64,000 bases of DNA from Reticulitermes lucifugus (taxonomy: Eukaryota > Arthropoda > Insecta > Blattodea > Rhinotermitidae). Shown in pieces: positions 58,801 through 64,000 of this stretch (within the stretch, counting starts at the first letter, position 1; every line of letters begins with the position of its first letter). The stretch lies in contig JAKCWW010000419.1 in NCBI GenBank assembly GCA_026260175.1, positions 18,081 to 82,080 of the forward strand, in the 5' to 3' direction. Made by a program: the position numbers and the translations under genes. The notes under the pieces are model-generated. The model worked only from the letters and a program-made list of their open reading frames with translations, ran no database searches and had not been told where the DNA came from.

Positions 58801-60496
58801 TATGTAAAAACAGTGTTAAAAACTTAGGAAAGAGATTGTATAATAAATTACCAAACCATATTAAATCTATAGAAGACATCCAACATTTTAGAAGGAAGCT
58901 GAAATTGTTTTTACTGCAGCAGTCTTTTTATTCAGTAGAAAAATATTGTTTGTATAAAAGTAGGTGATATAGATCTGACAGATTGGTTAAGCATTTTGTA
59001 TAATAACTGTAAAGACCTTAAATGGTTGACAAGTTATATATGTATTTGTGAGGGTATATATATATTTTATATAAGACGTATGTGAGAATTCACATATAGA
59101 TTTTAGAATAAAATAGAAATATGGATGTATCCTATACAAGCTATTGTCAAAGGGATGAAATAAATTGAAATTGAAATAAGAAGCAAAAGAAAGTTGCATA
59201 TTAACCTTCATTGTACAGATGATGAACAATGCCCAATAATTATTAAATTCTATACAACATGTATTAATATAAAGAGCATTTTTTATTGGCAGACTTCTTG
59301 CCACAAGGCAGGTGACATCATTGCTGTATAGCTACTGATGATGCCACCCGCTCCGCAGTAGTGATAACAAATTATCTCTGTACAATTGGAGTATGGGCAA
59401 AATTCTGAGTGTGGTAAGAGGAAGAGAATGAGGGGAGTAGCCAACTCTGCAACCTTACCAAAGAAAGATATAATAAAACACGTGCAGAGTGGGAATGTGC
59501 AAACTGATGGCAGAAATAACAGCATGTATGTCTAGGATGCTTATCACATTTTGTTGATATACAATTACCTTCATGCCACTTCAAAAGCTGCTACTCACTA
59601 GAATATTCCTGCCACATTTGGATGGCAGTTGGCGTGTATGTACTGATCATGTACTACACAGAAGACATGTAGTTCCTATACTACACCTTACTAACAGTTT
59701 CATAAGTCTAATGTAATTCAAAACTCCTCTAACCTACCAACGGCTAAGCACATACTGACTCCAGGTGTACTTACAGTACAATTGTAACATCCATTAATCA
59801 CCAACAAACTCATCAATTACTTTTATTTAATTACTAGAAATCTTATTCAAAGTAAAATTGTTTCCATACTTACTGTTCAAAATCAAAATTTGTGCTAGAT
59901 TTATCAAGGCAATTAGCATATTGCGTAAATTCCTTGAAGCATGTCTTCTTTACTTTTCTGAAGAACTCTAAAGCACAACTTGTTACTGCTTTACCTTCAG
60001 AAATACATTTTCTAGGATCCTCAAGCTCGTTTCGACAAAGCATGAATTCCTGGAAACATGAAAACAAGATCGATTAAAGGAATACCTGTCGTATTTTTCC
60101 AGGAAATAGAGTTAAATACCCTAATTTCAATATTTAGAGGTTAACAGTGTGGAGAAACACGTACTTTGTAACACGAACATCATGTTACTAGGCTGGCTGT
60201 AACTCTTACGCGTATCATAACCTATTGATTCACTGCTTTTAAAAATCTGAAGCCTTCCCAGAAAAAGAATGTCATACTACTACCTCTTTTCGATACCTAA
60301 CAACTGATGGGAAAACACAATATGTAGCATACATGTTCTTCTACTGGAAGAATATTGCAACTCTTACATTGTTTTGAGACTCGCAATATTTGCCGTAATG
60401 AAACGCTCCGGCTCTAAGTGCAGAGCCACTTAAATTAACTTCTTGGGCCGTTAACTCTTCTTCGGTTGGTAAATATACATCCGTTGTTACTACCAT
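55613..60496 (-). CDS. NDUFA8: NADH dehydrogenase 1 alpha subcomplex subunit 8 (ND-19)
   Basis: Minus-strand join 60496-60368, 60049-59874, 55835-55613: 528 bases, 175 aa, the same length as Drosophila ND-19. This is an accessory subunit of mitochondrial complex I, imported to the intermembrane space by the MIA40 disulfide relay. All four expected CX9C pairs are present: C38/C48, C58/C68, C80/C90, C103/C113. Family-typical stretches include EFMLCRNELEDPRKC, EGKAVTSCALEFFRKVKKTC, CRKTQAVYDKC and the ending PRPPAKYGSRFHW. Intron 1 (318 bases) is phase 0; intron 2 (about 4 kb) is phase 2 and holds a LINE and the assembly gap. The start is the only ATG in the first exon and gives the expected N-terminus. 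The gene appears intact. Confidence 0.97.
57110..57155 (-). repeat. Diverged hammerhead-like fragment inside the LINE
   Basis: On the minus strand: CTTAAGATGAACCC, AT-rich loop, GGGTCCAAAACATGTAGG. The order resembles the copies elsewhere, but several core positions differ. It lies in the segment that interrupts the LINE. Confidence 0.3.
57252..57413. repeat. Near-perfect inverted repeat at the gap edge
   Basis: Two 68-base arms (57252-57319 and 57346-57413) match as reverse complements at 67 of 68 positions. They surround a 26-base loop, and the right arm ends exactly at the first N. Confidence 0.9.
57414..58258. other. Assembly gap
   Basis: 845 unresolved bases. Frames spanning the gap are not real. 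LINE sequence lies on both sides, so part of the missing bases is probably LINE and part the element that interrupts it. Confidence 0.99.
58342..58428 (-). repeat. Short LINE 3'-tail insertion
   Basis: About 87 bases splitting the LINE reading between a residue string ending KLN and NKSFYILQSL. On the minus strand it ends GAATGTGAATAAATCAATC with a CAAT repeat, as in the 3' tails of some insect LINEs. Confidence 0.5.
59874..60049 (-). CDS. NDUFA8: NDUFA8 exon 2
   Basis: Acceptor TTTTCATGTTTCCAG, donor GAACA/GTAAGT on the minus strand. Encodes residues 44-101 and two bases of Gln102, covering the end of the first CX9C pair and all of the second and third. It is the most conserved part of the protein. 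Confidence 0.96.
60368..60496 (-). CDS. NDUFA8: NDUFA8 exon 1
   Basis: ATG at 60496; 43 codons ending CESQNN before donor AAT/GTAAGA. LPTEEELTAQEVNLS and SALRAGAFHYGKYC match the N-terminus of insect ND-19 closely. The region upstream (60497 onward) should contain the promoter and 5' UTR; no core element was assigned. Confidence 0.95.
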
Positions 60497-61199
60497 TTTC
60501 AGATTCTCTCCGAGCTCTCAGCAATTATTATCACAATGCTAGCAGTCTCTCCAACCCACAACTTTGTCGGACGTAAATGCTACCACAACAGCCAACTCAT
60601 TATCGCATTTTCGGATAAAAATACAGGAAAAGCTTATAAAGAAGTGTGAAACACATCAAGTTCAGGTTTGTATAACGTCTAACTATTAGTACAATTACAC
60701 GAGAAATTGCATTACAACGTATGCTATTATAATTTAATGTTTACATATTTCGGAATTATAATTGGTAGAACTGTCATATACACTGCCATCTACATTACAT
60801 TCGAGTCTTTATCGAGACCCGATTCATTCAGTATGGATCCCCTCGGTAACCCGTTCAGTTATTCAAATTAATCATCTCACTGTTATATACGTAATGTCTA
60901 GTCAGAGTTTCATGCAATTACAGGTTACGTAATTTGCAACTCATTATTAATACGACGTGTAAATTACATAGTTTCATATGCTTCCATAAAAATGCATAAT
61001 ACAAAAGTCACTAAATACCAAATAGAAGATAAATTTAAAAAACACTCAAAACATTTTCCCAAATAGCTGTATTTCGATTAATTAAGGAAAAGGGTTTACT
61101 TAAAGGCGGATAAGAGGTTTCAGAATTTCTAATCCTTCCTCATCCCACCTTACCAAAAATTCTGTGTCATGCATATACAAGATTTACATACGCAGCTGG

Positions 61200-61774
61200 C
61201 AAGTTCTAATTAATTATTAACCTCTGCACCCTGACTTACAATGGAGCTGTACAAAGTAAACACGCATGTTACGAGATGCAGAAGAACGCAGTGTCTGTGC
61301 TAGGTGTTAGTGAGGTGCGGTGGAAGGGTCAAGGCGAAATAAGAAGTGGTGATTATACAGTGTATTATTCCGGGGGTGACAGGGTTGAAAGAGGAGTAGC
61401 AAAAGTAAAAATAAATAGTTACTAAAGGTATAGTGGAAATGTATATTGCGTGTGTATTACAAATTTTTCTTTTAAATATTATTATTTGTGTTAAAATCTT
61501 TATTTGGAAAAGGTAGTGATAGAAGAATTGTAAACATCACAACTTTGAAATAAATAAAGTGGGACTGATATTCTGCTTTACAGCGAAATTAAGAACTGGT
61601 ATTAGGTGATAAAATTGCTCTAGTTTCCAACAAAAGTGTAAAATTCATATACCTATATCGGGTATTATGTATGTAGTGGAAATAATTCGGAATTAGCTGC
61701 TTTTACATACCGAATAAACATGCAAAAATAAATTCACTGGATTCTTACCCAATTAAACTCCTGTCAACAATGTT
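61200..61774. mobile_element. Inserted segment with 13-bp duplications; LINE endonuclease scrap
   Basis: Flanked by CATACGCAGCTGG at 61187-61199 and 61775-61787 (perfect 13 bases). Within it, 61265-61400 reads KNAVSVLGVSEVRWKGQGE, then SGDYTVYYSGGDRVERGVA on +. This is the APE-type endonuclease motif run of RTE-like LINEs (LGLSEVRWKG-GEI--GDYTLYYSGG). The rest of the segment is not recognised. Confidence 0.6.
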
Positions 61775-63580
61775 CATACGCAGCTGGTGGATGGGACCGG
61801 TATGTAAACGGCAGAGGACCCATGGACTGAACGGGGACTGGTGAACGATAGATGTCGGAGATTGGCACGACCCAATGCCTGTCTAGTGAACGCGACACGA
61901 CTGATCCATGGGGCCGAGAGCAATGATCCGATAGTCTCTCTCACTGATTGGTTTCTCCTGTTCCATGCGTTTCGGAACGGGACGTACGCGCATTGCATTG
62001 CAGTTTGCATTTATCAGGTGCTAGCTATGTGAGAAGTCCGTGTTAAGAAATTCGGAACTGCAATTATGATTCCAATATTAATAATTCAGTAATTCACTAC
62101 CTAAATATTTAGAATGCATACAAATTGATAGTAACGATCGGTTTCAGTACGCATGCTGCTTAATAAGAACAGCTTTATAATGTGGGCTCCTGTGCTTATT
62201 CGCTTCGGTAGCCTATTTGTTATAACATCCTTTTGTTATTTTTCATTTGCATTCACGAGAAAGAATAGTAACTGTCTTATGCATGAGTACAGAAAGAAAC
62301 TAATTTAGCTTAACATTTAAAATTTTCGAAAATTTACAAAATTCCGGTTTCAAATTATGTTTACGTTCAAATGTTTAAATCATTTTCAAATAACAAAACA
62401 CGACAATGGTCATATAAGCAATGGGTAGTTAACGTAGGGGAAGTTATGAAATTAATGAAAAATACACGCTACAATAATTTAATGCGTTATGCTTAAACGC
62501 AGACGCTTGCACAAGCATTGCACAGAGTTAAGAAATTCGCACATCCGGGCGTGGAATGATTGTTCCTTAATGCACGAATGCGTAGAAGATATTTACGAAA
62601 TCGCTTCAAGGGTTTGAGATATTATTTTCACGGAATGCATTCTGTTGTGCGATCTAATAACAAGGGAACATTTCCATTAGACAGAACTTTATTACTGTAT
62701 GACACTATATACTGAGTTATGCAGACTGTGTAACTCTGTGCAATGTCGTACATTAAAAATGTTGCTTCCAACGGAGAATTTCCCTAGTCATACGTCTTAC
62801 AAGTTGTTTTCATTTACCGGACCGGACAATTTTTCCTTGTATAGAGAGGAGTGTCTGCTTCAGCGACCTGGGCGCCGCCTTTAGCTGTGGTGGGTGTTTG
62901 TTTAATGTTAGGTTAGACATGCGTATATATTTGTTTCTCTGACATAATTACAATGTCAGTTAAGCACACCCGGAAATGCGGGAGGGAAAGAACACACAAG
63001 ATAGGCCCATCATCATCTTGTGCAACTTGCACCGAAATGTCATCGAATGCAGACGGTAACGGAATGCTACGTGATGATGAAGGCGCATGACGAAAGATAA
63101 CGTTAAATGTCAGGACGGGGAAACTGCAAGGGAACGTCAGATTCGGAACGACTAATGATTTTTGAAGGCTGAAGGCTGCCGTCAAGAATTTCCACCTGAA
63201 AGTAATTGAGAATTCACGATCGGAAAACTGAATGTGAACAGCATGCAACACGCGGGATGAATGATGTATCACTGGCTCCTCATGATGCATGAGAAATGTA
63301 ATCCAAGGAGAAATTCAGTTGTCGAGCAAGCCTAATAGCAACGCTAAATTAAACAACAATCCAAAGGTACATTATATCATATTCTAATAGAGCACACATA
63401 CTTTCTTACCGATACTGTATACTGTATTGTTCTTTATGTCTACTTATTTCACGTTAAAGTACATTGTTGTGTATGTATATGTGCAGCAGTATATATAGTT
63501 CTATATATTTTTGGTAAATTAATCACCCTGTGCAATCAGGACCTGTTTTCTTGAAACCTTTGTTTTTCTGATATGTTTTG

Positions 63581-63667
63581 CGGCGTATGTTGGTAGTTGG
63601 TTACCGAAGTTTCGGGACCATCTATCGGTCCCATCGTCAATGGTCAACCAACTACCAACCTACGCCG
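63581..63667 (-). repeat. Hammerhead-like motif inside a 22-bp inverted repeat
   Basis: Outer arms 63581-63602 and 63646-63667 pair at 21 of 22 positions. Between them, read on the minus strand, are TTGACGAT, hairpin GGGACC-GATAGAT-GGTCCC, and GAAACTTCGGTA directly before the arm. The three-stem layout and the GAAAC...GTA spacing match type I hammerhead ribozymes of some retroelements. It departs from the canon by a T in place of the first C of CUGANGA, an extra T before stem II and six extra bases before the core. Confidence 0.55.
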
Positions 63668-64000
63668 CGTAACATCCCAGAAGAGTGAAGGCCTCAACTA
63701 CACCGCGGCCGGTGCCTTAAATCTCGCATTTGTGTTACTGTTTCGCCAAATATTCAGCATCAAACAAAAGTTTCTGTTAAAGTTAACAAAACTTAATAGG
63801 ATCTAAATCTCAAATCTTGTACCAGTTTGTTGTTTAGTGACAGAAGGTATCTATAGTGACCAGTGGTGTATTTTTTGTTCCTGGTATTCAGTGAGATTTG
63901 TATTGTCGTATTTTCTAAATTGTTATTGAAATATGTTGAATTTACTAATTTTACTCTAATCCGTGTTTAATTGTAGTGTAAATAATTATGATATAGAAAC

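Larger units (their letters stand above)
56925..59174 (+). mobile_element. Non-LTR retrotransposon (CR1/jockey-like) with nested pieces
   Basis: The reverse-transcriptase reading starts at NYRQISLLPVFSKIIERVM (about 56925-57030, the conserved RPISLLP block), is interrupted, and resumes after the gap with TKFLGLHL-like, WRSMYIAHFQSYIKYGIIFWG-like and the HDHNTRQRKDF tail to HSFYSVE-like at 58683-58967. The 3' tail is an ATTGAA repeat. A possible target duplication is AATAAGAA (56917-56924 and 59175-59182). The element is 5'-truncated, interrupted by an insertion near 57037 onward and another at 58342-58428, plus frameshifts, so it is dead. Confidence 0.7.
55836..59873 (-). other. Intron 2 of NDUFA8
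   Basis: About 4 kb, phase 2. The gene-proximal part (55836-56900) and the stretch 59175-59873 show no recognisable elements. The middle holds an antisense LINE, nested fragments and the gap. Confidence 0.85.
60497..64000. other. Region upstream of NDUFA8 and right-hand noncoding flank
   Basis: Contains the probable NDUFA8 promoter near 60500-60600, an inserted segment with a LINE endonuclease scrap (61200-61774) and a hammerhead-like inverted repeat near 63581-63667. A 125-codon minus frame at 62913-63290 has no recognisable family. Confidence 0.55.

Noticed and set aside
62913-63290. 125-codon minus-strand frame
   Set aside because: Longest open frame in the right flank but without recognisable motifs, splice support or composition unlike its surroundings.

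Overview
The window is about 64 kb of AT-rich, transposon-littered animal DNA. It is almost certainly from an insect: three blocks encode the insect-specific Osiris/DUF1676 fold, and the one housekeeping gene reads as a close relative of Drosophila ND-19. Long introns and many LINE, SINE and foldback relics suggest a large-genome hemimetabolous insect (cockroach, termite or orthopteroid). That placement is inference. No bacterial, LTR-retrovirus or CRISPR signal was seen.

Layout. 1-8.5 kb: noncoding, with microsatellites, a homopurine tract and repeat fragments. 8.5-18.1 kb, + strand: Osiris-like gene A, three coding exons, 387 aa. 18.1-24.2 kb: noncoding, with a GC-richer unidentified island and the fossil of a DUF4817-type DNA transposon on the minus strand. 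24.16-24.54 kb, + strand: a third-exon-only Osiris block (B), very like the last exon of A. 24.5-41.7 kb: noncoding repeats, including LINE pieces, two copies of a tRNA-derived SINE, and a foldback element inserted in a LINE with a 13-bp target duplication. 41.7-46.9 kb, + strand: Osiris-like gene C, three coding exons, 341 aa. 46.9-55.6 kb: mostly unannotatable, with a SINE, hairpins and a MITE-like repeat. 55.6-60.5 kb, minus strand: complete NDUFA8/ND-19, three exons, 175 aa, with a nested LINE and an 845-base assembly gap in its second intron. 60.5-64 kb: noncoding, with a LINE endonuclease scrap and a hammerhead-like inverted repeat.

Genes A and C share one plan. Exon 1 carries a signal peptide and a two-cysteine block. 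Exon 2 is acidic and carries a conserved D-G-I-x-R-I-F block. Exon 3 opens with Lys/Arg, then has a hydrophobic DUF1676 core, a Glu-Ala/Gln-Ala-His-His stretch, GWL and a terminal AYS-x-[QH]-KP motif. All coding introns are phase 1. B keeps the same phase-1 acceptor but no exon 1 or 2 was found for it, so it may be an alternative last exon of gene A. Osiris proteins are known for roles in cuticle and secretory/endosomal biology, so A, B and C are probably tandem paralogues of one cluster. ND-19 is a mitochondrial complex I subunit and looks like an unrelated neighbour.

Most exciting leads: the possible A/B choice of last exon; the six-fold 11-residue expansion of the C-terminal Osiris motif in A; the 44-of-54 aspartate tract in C on a frame-neutral exon flanked by two same-orientation SINEs; and a scattered family of hammerhead-ribozyme-like motifs, one of them inside a 22-bp inverted repeat.
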